Shown here: one piece after another, positions 1 through 6,110 of the stretch
How the letters are laid out: every line of letters begins with the position of its first letter
Numbering within the stretch: the first letter of the stretch is position 1
Source: Bacteroidetes bacterium UBA7688
GTDB lineage: Bacteria > Bacteroidota > Bacteroidia > Chitinophagales > Chitinophagaceae
DNA: 8,285 nucleotides
NCBI GenBank assembly: GCA_002482815.1
Contig: DLGS01000278.1
Span: forward strand, 1 to 8,285
Direction: 5' to 3'
The notes under the pieces: generated by a model
Database searches by the model: none
What the model saw: the letters and a program-made list of their open reading frames with translations, nothing else
What the model was told of the DNA's origin: nothing
Position numbers and translations under genes: made by a program

Positions 1-605
1 GTGATGGAAGGGTTGTCGCCTTTGCGGCCCACTTTGTCTATTTCGTCAATAAATACAATCCCTCTTTCGGCAGCAGCCACATCATAGTTGCAGCTTTGCA
101 GCAGGCGCGACAGGATACTTTCCACATCTTCGCCTACATAACCCGCCTGGGTAAATACCGTTGCATCCACCACTGTAAACGGCAATTGCAATAAACGGGC
201 AAGTGTTTTTGCCAGCAAGGTTTTGCCGGTGCCGGTTTCGCCCACCATAATGATGTTTGATTTTTCAATCTCCACATCATCCTGGGGAGGGTTCATCAGG
301 CGTTTGTAGTGATTATACATTGCCACTGCCATCACCTTTTTAGCTTCGTCCTGCCCGATAACGTATTGGTCCAGGAAAGCCTTGATTTCAGTTGGTTTGT
401 AAAGCTTGTGTTTCAGCAGGTCGTTCTGTGATTTCTTTGCAGGTTTAGTACTTCCTTCCTCTTCACCCATCGTTTGTTTCAGCACGTGGTATGCATTCTC
501 AATGCAGGCATCGCATATACTGCCGTCCATACCGGTAAAGAGTATATTCACTTCTTTTTCTGGTCTGCCGCAAATGCTGCATTTTGCTTCTGTCTTTTTT
601 GCCAT
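1..605 (-). CDS. clpX: ATP-dependent Clp protease ATP-binding subunit ClpX (N-terminal part, cut by window edge)
   Basis: ClpX is the cytoplasmic AAA+ unfoldase that recognises tagged proteins and feeds them into the ClpP peptidase chamber. The first 201 codons are visible. Residues 9-34 form the N-terminal zinc-binding domain, with Cys pairs at 9/12 (CSIC) and 31/34 (CDAC). A linker follows, then the AAA+ module: Walker A GETGTGKT at 122-129, pore-1 loop GYVG at 155-158, which grips substrate, and Walker B IVFIDEID at 183-190. The ATG at 605 gives the standard ClpX N-terminus directly ahead of the zinc finger. The C-terminal AAA+ lid and the ClpP-binding loop lie outside the window. The next gene upstream on the same strand is a DUF4375-like gene, not clpP, with 147 bases between. 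That gap holds no convincing gene; T-rich stretches resembling a -7 box occur around 673-682, but no -33 element was recognised. Identification is secure. Confidence 0.98.
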   Translation of the reverse strand, partial: MAKKTEAKCSICGRPEKEVNILFTGMDGSICDACIENAYHVLKQTMGEEEGSTKPAKKSQNDLLKHKLYKPTEIKAFLDQYVIGQDEAKKVMAVAMYNHYKRLMNPPQDDVEIEKSNIIMVGETGTGKTLLAKTLARLLQLPFTVVDATVFTQAGYVGEDVESILSRLLQSCNYDVAAAERGIVFIDEIDKVGRKGDNPSI

Positions 606-752
606 GATAAGTCTTGAAAAATAAGGCAACGAAGTTACAATTATAAAACCGTGCTTCTGTTGCGTGGTTGTGTAAAAATTAAGCCAAAGGAATCGTCTGT
701 ATCAGGCCTTGCTTCAGTAACGCAAAGCTGATTTCTGATGCTTTTCTGCCAG

Positions 753-1259
753 CTACAAATCAATAAACTCATCGGGGAAGCGCAGGGCGTAGGCTACGAT
801 AGCCTGCTCCGTTTTGGGATTCAGCGCTGTGAAATGTGCATCAAGGCCTTCAAACTCCTTGAATTCTTCATACAGTTTGGCAAATTCTTCTACACTGGTT
901 TCTTTGCCCAGGTCATCTGCATTGAGGGTATATACTTTCAATACATCATCCAGTAATTGCGCCATCTCAGGCGCTCCTACCTGGGTGAGCATTTCAGGCA
1001 TGGCCAGCAAAAGATTGATATAGCCGTTCTGTATCAGCTGGATAAAACCGCCCTGCAAGACCTGCATCCGCACATAATCGTAACGGATGAGCAGTTCCTG
1101 TCCGGGAGAAAGGGTCTCAATAAAACTAAAATCCTGTTTTTTATAAAGCTCTTCATGAAGCGGCAACACCAGTTGCTCGAAGATGGCTTCTGTTTCGTTT
1201 TGTTCCTGCAGCTTCATCAATTCGCTGAGGGATATTTTGGGTAAAAACTGACTGCGCAC
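753..1259 (-). CDS. DMP19/DUF4375-like protein of unknown function
   Basis: This 168-residue acidic, largely helical protein has no signal peptide or membrane segment, so it is probably cytoplasmic. The central part (about residues 55-110) contains RYDYVRMQVLQGGF followed by QLIQNGY and a Leu/Met-rich helix. This matches the pattern I associate with the DMP19/DUF4375 family (a GGF-x-Q-x-x-x-N-type core before helices). The Neisseria founder of that family was described as a DNA-mimic protein; whether this protein shares that activity is unknown. The start is uncertain. The GTG at 1259 has an A-rich leader (ACTAAAAAA) and gives 168 residues, while an in-frame ATG at 1217 would give 154. The gene lies between engB (71-base gap) and clpX (147-base gap) on the same strand, so co-transcription is possible. 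Family assignment is moderate and function is not known. Confidence 0.78.
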   Translation of the reverse strand: MRSQFLPKISLSELMKLQEQNETEAIFEQLVLPLHEELYKKQDFSFIETLSPGQELLIRYDYVRMQVLQGGFIQLIQNGYINLLLAMPEMLTQVGAPEMAQLLDDVLKVYTLNADDLGKETSVEEFAKLYEEFKEFEGLDAHFTALNPKTEQAIVAYALRFPDEFIDL

Positions 1260-1330
1260 TTTTTTAGTTAAATAGTTAATGAAGGTAATTAGTTGAAAAA
1301 GGTAATCGGGTAAACAGGTGCAAATATTGA

Positions 1331-1951
1331 TTATTCAATTTCCTCGTCTCCTTTGTAGTAAACATCTATCAGCTCGCCGATATAGTTGAGCATATCTTTC
1401 CGGCCGAGGTATTTTACAGCGCTGGTAACAAAGCTGCGGGGAATATATTCCCACTCTTCTTTCATTTTATTGATAAAGTTCTTTGCATTGCGGGCGGTTT
1501 CCGACTGGGTGTTTTTGTCTGCTTTGGTAAACACAACATTGAAAGGAATGCCCCATTCGCCCAGCTGACGCAGAAAGTCAAGGTCGATGGCCTGAGGTTT
1601 CAAGCGGCTGTCTATCAACACAAACACGCACATCAGATTTTCGCGTTCCTGCAGGTATTTGGATATCATTTGTCCGAATTCCTTCCGCTGACTGCGCGAT
1701 ACTTTGGCATAACCATAGCCCGGCAAATCGACCAGATACCAATCGTAGTTGATCAGGAAGTGATTGATGTGCTGTGTTTTTCCCGGGCTGCCTGATGTTT
1801 TGGCCATCTTGTTGTTGTCGGTCAGCATATTGATGAGCGAAGATTTGCCCACGTTGGAGCGGCCGATAAAGGCAAACTCCGGCTTGTCCGGCTTGGGGCA
1901 GGCAGCAACATCTACATTACTGATTAAATATTTTGCGGCTTTTATCTCCAT
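1331..1951 (-). CDS. engB: Ribosome biogenesis GTP-binding protein EngB/YihA/YsxC
   Basis: EngB is a small TrmE-Era-type GTPase needed for assembly of the large ribosomal subunit in the bacteria where it has been studied. The product is 206 residues, normal for the family, and all GTPase motifs are present. They are G1 GRSNVGKS at 30-37, the G2 threonine in the PGKTQ stretch near 56-60, G3 DLPGYG at 75-80, G4 TKAD at 142-145 and G5 SA at 177-178. The ATG at 1951 is chosen because it gives the family-typical MEIKxAKYL beginning. The reading frame stays open another 31 codons upstream, but that stretch is basic, lacks family resemblance and runs antisense into ubiE. The gene diverges from ubiE across 56 bases and heads a minus-strand run that continues to the DUF4375-like gene and clpX. 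Confidence 0.97.
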   Translation of the reverse strand: MEIKAAKYLISNVDVAACPKPDKPEFAFIGRSNVGKSSLINMLTDNNKMAKTSGSPGKTQHINHFLINYDWYLVDLPGYGYAKVSRSQRKEFGQMISKYLQERENLMCVFVLIDSRLKPQAIDLDFLRQLGEWGIPFNVVFTKADKNTQSETARNAKNFINKMKEEWEYIPRSFVTSAVKYLGRKDMLNYIGELIDVYYKGDEEIE

Positions 1952-1967
1952 AAGATTGTTTGTACTG

Positions 1968-1975
1968 TATTTTTG
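1968..1975 (+). promoter_or_regulatory. Candidate -7 box (TATTTTTG) ahead of ubiE
   Basis: TATTTTTG matches the Bacteroidota -7 consensus TAnnTTTG exactly and lies 32 bases before the ubiE ATG, inside the 56-base engB/ubiE divergent gap. No TTG element at the expected -33 spacing is visible, so the call rests on the -7 box and its location. In a T-rich gap a chance match is possible. Confidence 0.4.
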
Positions 1976-2007
1976 CGCGGCTCGTGTGTAGCGGGCCTTC
2001 TTTTTAT

Positions 2008-2742
2008 ATGAAACACAACTCCATTGTCCCCGACGCGTCGTCAAAATTAAGCAAGAAAGAGCAAGTAGCCGAGATGTTCAATAATATAGCCGGCAAATAT
2101 GATTTTCTGAACCATCTTTTGTCGCTTGGTATAGACAAAGGCTGGCGAACAAAAGCGATAAAAAGCATAGAAGGAATTTCACCAAAAAAAATACTGGATG
2201 TGGCTACAGGCACAGGTGACCTTGCTATTGCGGCTGCAAAAAAGATAACGGACAGCACCGTCATAGGTATTGATATTGCGGCGCAAATGCTGGAAGTGGG
2301 CAAAGTAAAAATTTCTGATAAAAATCTTTCGCAAAGGATAGAAATGATTGTGGCCGACAGCGAAGCCTTGCCTTATGCAGACGGACATTTTGATGCGGTT
2401 CTCTGTGCTTATGGCACCCGCAATTTTCAGGACTTGCACAAAGGTCTTGCCGAAATGAGCCGGGTGACAAGGGCTGGAGGTAGGGTAGCGATACTTGAAT
2501 TTTCTCAACCGAAGCATTTTCCCGTAAAACAGGTTTTCTCCTTTTACTTTAAATATATGCTGCCACTGTTCGGTAAAATGGTATCGAAACATAGTACAGC
2601 ATACACCTATCTGCCCGAATCGGTAATGGCTTTTCCGGAAGGGCAGGATTTCTGTAAAATACTGGAGGAATGTGGTTTTAAAAATGCCACGGCGCGCCCG
2701 CTTACCTTTGGGATTACCAGCCTGTATACGGCTGAAAAATAA
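2008..2742 (+). CDS. ubiE: Demethylmenaquinone/ubiquinone C-methyltransferase UbiE (MenG)
   Basis: This cytoplasmic class I SAM-dependent methyltransferase catalyses the C-methylation of demethylmenaquinone to menaquinone. Bacteroidota generally use menaquinone as respiratory quinone, so the MenG role is the likely one. The protein has 244 residues, the usual length. It shows the family start region FNNIAGKYDFLNHLLSLG (24-41), the glycine-rich SAM motif I DVATGTGD at 64-71, the acidic residue after strand 2 (D89 in GIDIA), ADSEALPY at 116-123 and AYGTRN at 134-139 (AFGVRN in many homologues). The C-terminal part has YLPESVMAFPEG, close to the second UbiE signature. The ATG at 2008 gives this standard N-terminus; an upstream extension of 16 codons in the same frame is cysteine-rich, not family-like, and crosses the candidate promoter. 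No clear terminator was seen in the 107 bases between it and the downstream protease gene. Confidence 0.96.
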   Translation: MKHNSIVPDASSKLSKKEQVAEMFNNIAGKYDFLNHLLSLGIDKGWRTKAIKSIEGISPKKILDVATGTGDLAIAAAKKITDSTVIGIDIAAQMLEVGKVKISDKNLSQRIEMIVADSEALPYADGHFDAVLCAYGTRNFQDLHKGLAEMSRVTRAGGRVAILEFSQPKHFPVKQVFSFYFKYMLPLFGKMVSKHSTAYTYLPESVMAFPEGQDFCKILEECGFKNATARPLTFGITSLYTAEK

Positions 2743-2804
2743 TCTTATACGAATGGAGAATTAATAATCAGGCCAAAAAAATGAAAAATATGCCAAGGAA
2801 AGCT

Positions 2805-2812
2805 TATTTTTA
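2805..2812 (+). promoter_or_regulatory. Candidate -7 box (TATTTTTA) ahead of the M43 protease
   Basis: TATTTTTA agrees with TAnnTTTG at all but the last base and sits 37 bases before the ATG at 2850, a leader length plausible for Bacteroidota. The ATG is preceded by an A-rich stretch (AAACAAACAAT) rather than a Shine-Dalgarno sequence. No -33 TTG was recognised. The call rests on position and likeness to the boxes at 1968 and 6080. Confidence 0.3.
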
Positions 2813-2849
2813 CCATCGTCTTAACACGGAAAAATTTTAAACAAACAAT

Positions 2850-5800
2850 ATGATGAAAAAATTAACCCTTTTTTCAGCTGTAATGCTTTTATTAAGTATT
2901 ACTTCTTTTGCTCAAAGCGCTAATCCCTGCGGATTTGACGATTTGCACCAGGAGATGCTGCGCACCGACCACAAATATGAAGCCAAAGTAAGGGCAAACA
3001 ACAACCGTTGGGTAAAATACGCCAAATTGATGTCTACGGCTTTGCTTACATACACTTCAAAGGGGTATGTATATGAAATTCCAATGGTTGTTCACGTCAT
3101 TCATACAGGGGAAGCAGTAAGTTCAACTGCTTTGTATAATATCGACAGTACCAAAATTGGTCAGATGATTGATTATATGAACAAAAACTATGCAGCTGAG
3201 TTCCCATTCCCGGATACGACTACCGGCACAAGTGGTGGTGGTTGCCGTATTCCATTGAAATTTGTATTGGCTAAAAGAACACCAGCCGGTGTAGCCACAA
3301 ATGGTATAGTTAGAATAAATGGTTCAACAACATATGGGTCGACCTACACTTCTTTTGGCGTAAAACGCTCCAGTGGATCGGGTATTACCACAGCTCAGGC
3401 TATGGTTCTTAGCAGATGGAATCCGTCAGATTATTATAATGTTTATGTTGTCAATAAAATTGATGGTAATGATTTGTATTCAACCGGTGGAATAGCAGGT
3501 TTTGCGTATTTGCCTTATTTTCCTACTGTTGACGGAATGGTTGTTGTTGCTTCTCAGGTTAGATCAGGTAGTACAACTGTAGCGCATGAATTTGGTCACG
3601 CATTTAACTTGTTGCATACTTTTCAGGGAGATGGAGGTTCTGCAACTTGCCCTTTAAACACAGATTGTACAGCAGATGGCGATATGGTATGCGACACAGA
3701 ACCCGCTTATGGTTCCAATCACTGGCCCGGTTGGTGCCCTCCTACAGATATTAATCCTTGTACCGGTTCCTCCTACAATGGTGTAAAATACAACGTGATG
3801 GACTACACCAATTGCGATTATTCCTATTCAGGTAGTGTATATGGTCCGGACCGTTTTACAGCGGGTCAACGTGCTCGTGTAATGGATGTATTAAATAATG
3901 ATAGGGTTGCAATGAAAACATCAATGGGTTTGGTTGCGCCAACCGGTCTGACCGTTACACCTTGTATGCCTACTTATTCAGGTACAACAGCAAATGTCGG
4001 ACCTGTTGTTGTGGAATTTAATGGGAATGTTGTTTACACCGGCGATATCAGCGATGAAGGAACTGCTTATGTAGATCATGCTTATACTCAGCAAGCTTAT
4101 GTGAACGGAGGTTCAGCGTATCCAATTACCGTTACTACCAATGTTCAACGTCAAAAAGTAAAAGTGTTTATTGATTATAATAATGATGGAGATTTTGCTG
4201 ATGCCGGTGAGGAAGTTTTCAGTAATGTAGGGGCAACAACCGGACCTGTTGATCATACGGGAAGTATTACCATTCCAACGACTGCCACTACTTGTACCTG
4301 GTTGCGTATGCGTGTTGTTGCGGCCTTGAATAGTGCAACAATTACTGATATGGCTTGCGGAACTTATATCAACAATGCTCAGGCAGAAGATTATGGTATT
4401 TTTGTTCGCGGTGCTTCAGGTACAGATACAGTGGCTATTGCTCAAACAGCGGGTACCAATCCTTCCTGTACAGGAAGTTCTGTGACCTTCACAGCTACTC
4501 CGGAAACAGGTACTCCAACTTTCCGTTGGTTTGTAAACGGAAATCCTACAGCAGTTACTACAAGCACATTCACTTCTTCTACTCTGGCTGACAACGATGT
4601 TATTACAAACAAAATTTATTACACCAGCGCCTGTGGCCCTGACAGTTTTGAATCAAAACCAATCGTACTGAGAGTATCGAGCACAGCATTGGCAGTAGCC
4701 ACTAATAGCCTGAAAACAGGTACTAACCCTGGTTGTGCCGGACAAAATCTGGTCTTCAAAGTGAATGTAAGTGGTGGTGGATCTGCACCAATTTACTCGT
4801 GGAGAGTGAATGGTTCAGCAGTTGGATTTAATGTAGATACTTTCGCCACCAGCTCATTGGCTGCCGGCGACAGAGTATGGTGCTATGTTACGCCAAATTC
4901 TACCTGTTCTACAACGCCTGTAAATTCAGATACAATAACAATTGCATTCTCAACTGTGGTACCTGCAGCAAGCATAGCAGTTACTTCTGGAACAATTCCT
5001 TCCTGCGATAGTACTTCAATTACCATGACGGCTACTTCTGTAAATGGTGGTTCTTCTCCAAAATACCAATGGTATAGAAATAATGTACTTGTTCCGGGCG
5101 CTACTTTGGCCTCTTACACTGAAACATATCTTTACTCGGGTGATAGTGTTTGGTGCAGAGTGATATCCAATCATCCTTGTATCGTGCCAGGTACTGGAGA
5201 TACTTCGTGGTCAAATAAAATTTACGTTACCAGAACAGCACGCACAGTTCCAACCTTATCTGTAGTATTAAGTAAAGGATCTAACCCTGGTTGCCTTGAT
5301 TCATTATTGGAATACACAGCTACAGCAACAGAAGCAGGAGGAAGTCCACTTGTTGTTTGGTATATAAATGGAGCAATTGCAGCTTACGGAAATGTATTCG
5401 GTAGCTATTCATTCACAGATGGTGATACATTGACTTGTAAAATGTTTACTTCAATGGGAAGCTGTAATACCGTGGATTCATTGATGTGGGGGCCTGTAGT
5501 ATTTGATCGTAAAGCAACACCAGGTTCTCCGATTATCTCACTGATTGGTACAATGCTTGTTTCAAGTGTATCATCAGGAATTCAGTGGTATGGTCCGGAC
5601 GGTATTATTCCTGGTGCTACAGGTTCTACTTACCACCCAACCAAACAAGGTAATTACTATGCAGTTATTGTGAATGGCGGTTGCAGCGGACAACCTTCAA
5701 ACATCCTGAATGTTTCTCTGCTGGGTATCAGTCCATATAATATGAATGAGGTGAAAATTTATCCAAATCCAACTTCAGGAATGTTGACACTAGACTGGGG

Positions 5801-5987
5801 TTCAGAAATAGTTAATGCTGATGTTGATGTCTTTACATTGACAGGGCAAAAAGTAATGCATACGTTGATCGAAAATCAAAATAAACAAACACTTGACCTG
5901 AACCAATTGGCAAACGGCAACTACTTCGTTGTGGTTCGTGATGCAAAAGGTAAAACTGGAACAGTGTCTGTGACTGTGAAACACTAA
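2850..5987 (+). CDS. Secreted M43-family (pappalysin-type) zinc metalloprotease with GEVED, Ig-like modules and T9SS type A sorting domain
   Basis: This 1045-residue protein is predicted to cross the inner membrane by Sec and the outer membrane by the type IX system, ending at the cell surface or outside. In order: signal peptide 1-21 (MMKK, hydrophobic core, SFA then Q22); pro-region to about 75, ending near IPMVVHVIH, typical of M43 starts; catalytic domain to about 355; GEVED domain about 372-520, with an acidic DYNNDGDF stretch and AEDYGIFV at its end; four related Ig-like modules at about 528-612, 614-702, 703-799 and 800-890; a shorter Ig-like unit at 891-955 (WYGPDG, TKQGNYYAVI); and the type A sorting domain from VKIYPNPTSG (968) to 1045. 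The zinc motif HExxHxxxxxH is intact (H246, E247, H250, H256), and the Met-turn is at M317 in NVMDY, so activity is expected. Substrate is unknown. ATG codons at 2850 and 2853 are both possible starts. A strong terminator follows the stop. Confidence 0.95.
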   Translation: MMKKLTLFSAVMLLLSITSFAQSANPCGFDDLHQEMLRTDHKYEAKVRANNNRWVKYAKLMSTALLTYTSKGYVYEIPMVVHVIHTGEAVSSTALYNIDSTKIGQMIDYMNKNYAAEFPFPDTTTGTSGGGCRIPLKFVLAKRTPAGVATNGIVRINGSTTYGSTYTSFGVKRSSGSGITTAQAMVLSRWNPSDYYNVYVVNKIDGNDLYSTGGIAGFAYLPYFPTVDGMVVVASQVRSGSTTVAHEFGHAFNLLHTFQGDGGSATCPLNTDCTADGDMVCDTEPAYGSNHWPGWCPPTDINPCTGSSYNGVKYNVMDYTNCDYSYSGSVYGPDRFTAGQRARVMDVLNNDRVAMKTSMGLVAPTGLTVTPCMPTYSGTTANVGPVVVEFNGNVVYTGDISDEGTAYVDHAYTQQAYVNGGSAYPITVTTNVQRQKVKVFIDYNNDGDFADAGEEVFSNVGATTGPVDHTGSITIPTTATTCTWLRMRVVAALNSATITDMACGTYINNAQAEDYGIFVRGASGTDTVAIAQTAGTNPSCTGSSVTFTATPETGTPTFRWFVNGNPTAVTTSTFTSSTLADNDVITNKIYYTSACGPDSFESKPIVLRVSSTALAVATNSLKTGTNPGCAGQNLVFKVNVSGGGSAPIYSWRVNGSAVGFNVDTFATSSLAAGDRVWCYVTPNSTCSTTPVNSDTITIAFSTVVPAASIAVTSGTIPSCDSTSITMTATSVNGGSSPKYQWYRNNVLVPGATLASYTETYLYSGDSVWCRVISNHPCIVPGTGDTSWSNKIYVTRTARTVPTLSVVLSKGSNPGCLDSLLEYTATATEAGGSPLVVWYINGAIAAYGNVFGSYSFTDGDTLTCKMFTSMGSCNTVDSLMWGPVVFDRKATPGSPIISLIGTMLVSSVSSGIQWYGPDGIIPGATGSTYHPTKQGNYYAVIVNGGCSGQPSNILNVSLLGISPYNMNEVKIYPNPTSGMLTLDWGSEIVNADVDVFTLTGQKVMHTLIENQNKQTLDLNQLANGNYFVVVRDAKGKTGTVSVTVKH
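4431..5519 (+). repeat. Four diverged Ig-like protein modules within the protease gene
   Basis: Four consecutive modules each begin near a G-[TS]-x-P-x-C motif: GTNPSC, GTNPGC, GTIPSC and GSNPGC, with the cysteine at residues 540, 629, 719 and 815. The spacings are 89, 90 and 96 residues. Each module then has a Trp strand (FRWFVNG, YSWRVNG, YQWYRNN, VVWYING) and a late D-x-[VL]-x-C strand in modules 2-4 (C678, C769, C863), followed 8-9 residues later by another cysteine (C686, C777, C872). Module 1 has Asn at 587 in place of the middle cysteine but keeps the last (C595). The DNA has diverged too far to be a recent tandem duplication; the repeat is visible at protein level. Confidence 0.85.
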
Positions 5988-6009
5988 TCGGTCCTTATTT
6001 TATAATTCT

Positions 6010-6043
6010 AATAGCCATCACATTTGTGATGGCTATTTTTTTT
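6010..6043 (+). terminator. Intrinsic terminator after the M43 protease gene
   Basis: A perfect 13-base inverted repeat (AATAGCCATCACA and its complement) flanks two bases; physically this is an 11-bp stem around a short ATTT-type loop. It is followed by a run of eight T residues at 6036-6043. It starts 22 bases after the protease stop codon. The minus strand lacks an equivalent T run on the other side, so it should act only on plus-strand transcripts and separates the protease from the DUF4105 unit. Confidence 0.92.
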
Positions 6044-6079
6044 GTTAAAATGAAATAAGGTAGATTGCTTTAAAGACAA

Positions 6080-6087
6080 TAATTTTA
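6080..6087 (+). promoter_or_regulatory. Candidate -7 box (TAATTTTA) ahead of the DUF4105 gene
   Basis: TAATTTTA matches TAnnTTTG except for the last base and lies 23 bases before the TTG start at 6111 and 36 bases after the terminator. A promoter is expected here because the terminator cuts off upstream transcription. A TTG at 6065-6067 lies only 12 bases upstream, closer than the usual -33 spacing. Confidence 0.35.
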
Positions 6088-6110
6088 CCCGCAAATAAAT
6101 TCAAGCCGCT

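Noticed and set aside
721..745. Possible hairpin after the DUF4375-like gene (AAAGC/GCTTT arms)
   Set aside because: Only five A/T-rich pairs around an 11-base interior and no T run; too weak for a terminator.
957..1244. 95-codon plus-strand frame antisense to the DUF4375-like gene
   Set aside because: It is contained within the opposite-strand gene, and its composition looks like a complement of helical coding sequence rather than a real protein.
1960..2007. 16-codon N-terminal extension of ubiE from 1960
   Set aside because: It begins upstream of the candidate -7 box and adds cysteine-rich sequence not seen in UbiE proteins; the ATG at 2008 fits the family.
1952..2044. 31-codon N-terminal extension of engB on the minus strand
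   Set aside because: It is basic, not EngB-like, and overlaps the start of ubiE in antisense; MEIKxAKYL at 1951 is the family start.
2179..2592. 137-codon minus-strand frame antisense to ubiE
   Set aside because: It lies wholly inside a well-conserved gene, and its product is Phe/His/Arg-rich with no recognisable domain.
2781..2840. 19-codon open frame (starts MKNMPRK) before the protease gene
   Set aside because: It overlaps the candidate promoter and has no ribosome-binding signal or recognisable character; likely chance in an A-rich leader.
4355..4591. 78-codon plus-strand frame inside the protease gene
   Set aside because: It is an out-of-frame shadow of the Thr/Ser-rich GEVED and Ig-like coding region, with low-complexity Tyr/Ser composition.
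4431..5519. Recent tandem DNA repeat or phase-variable array in the protease gene
   Set aside because: The modules match only at protein motifs; the DNA is too diverged for slipped-strand variation.
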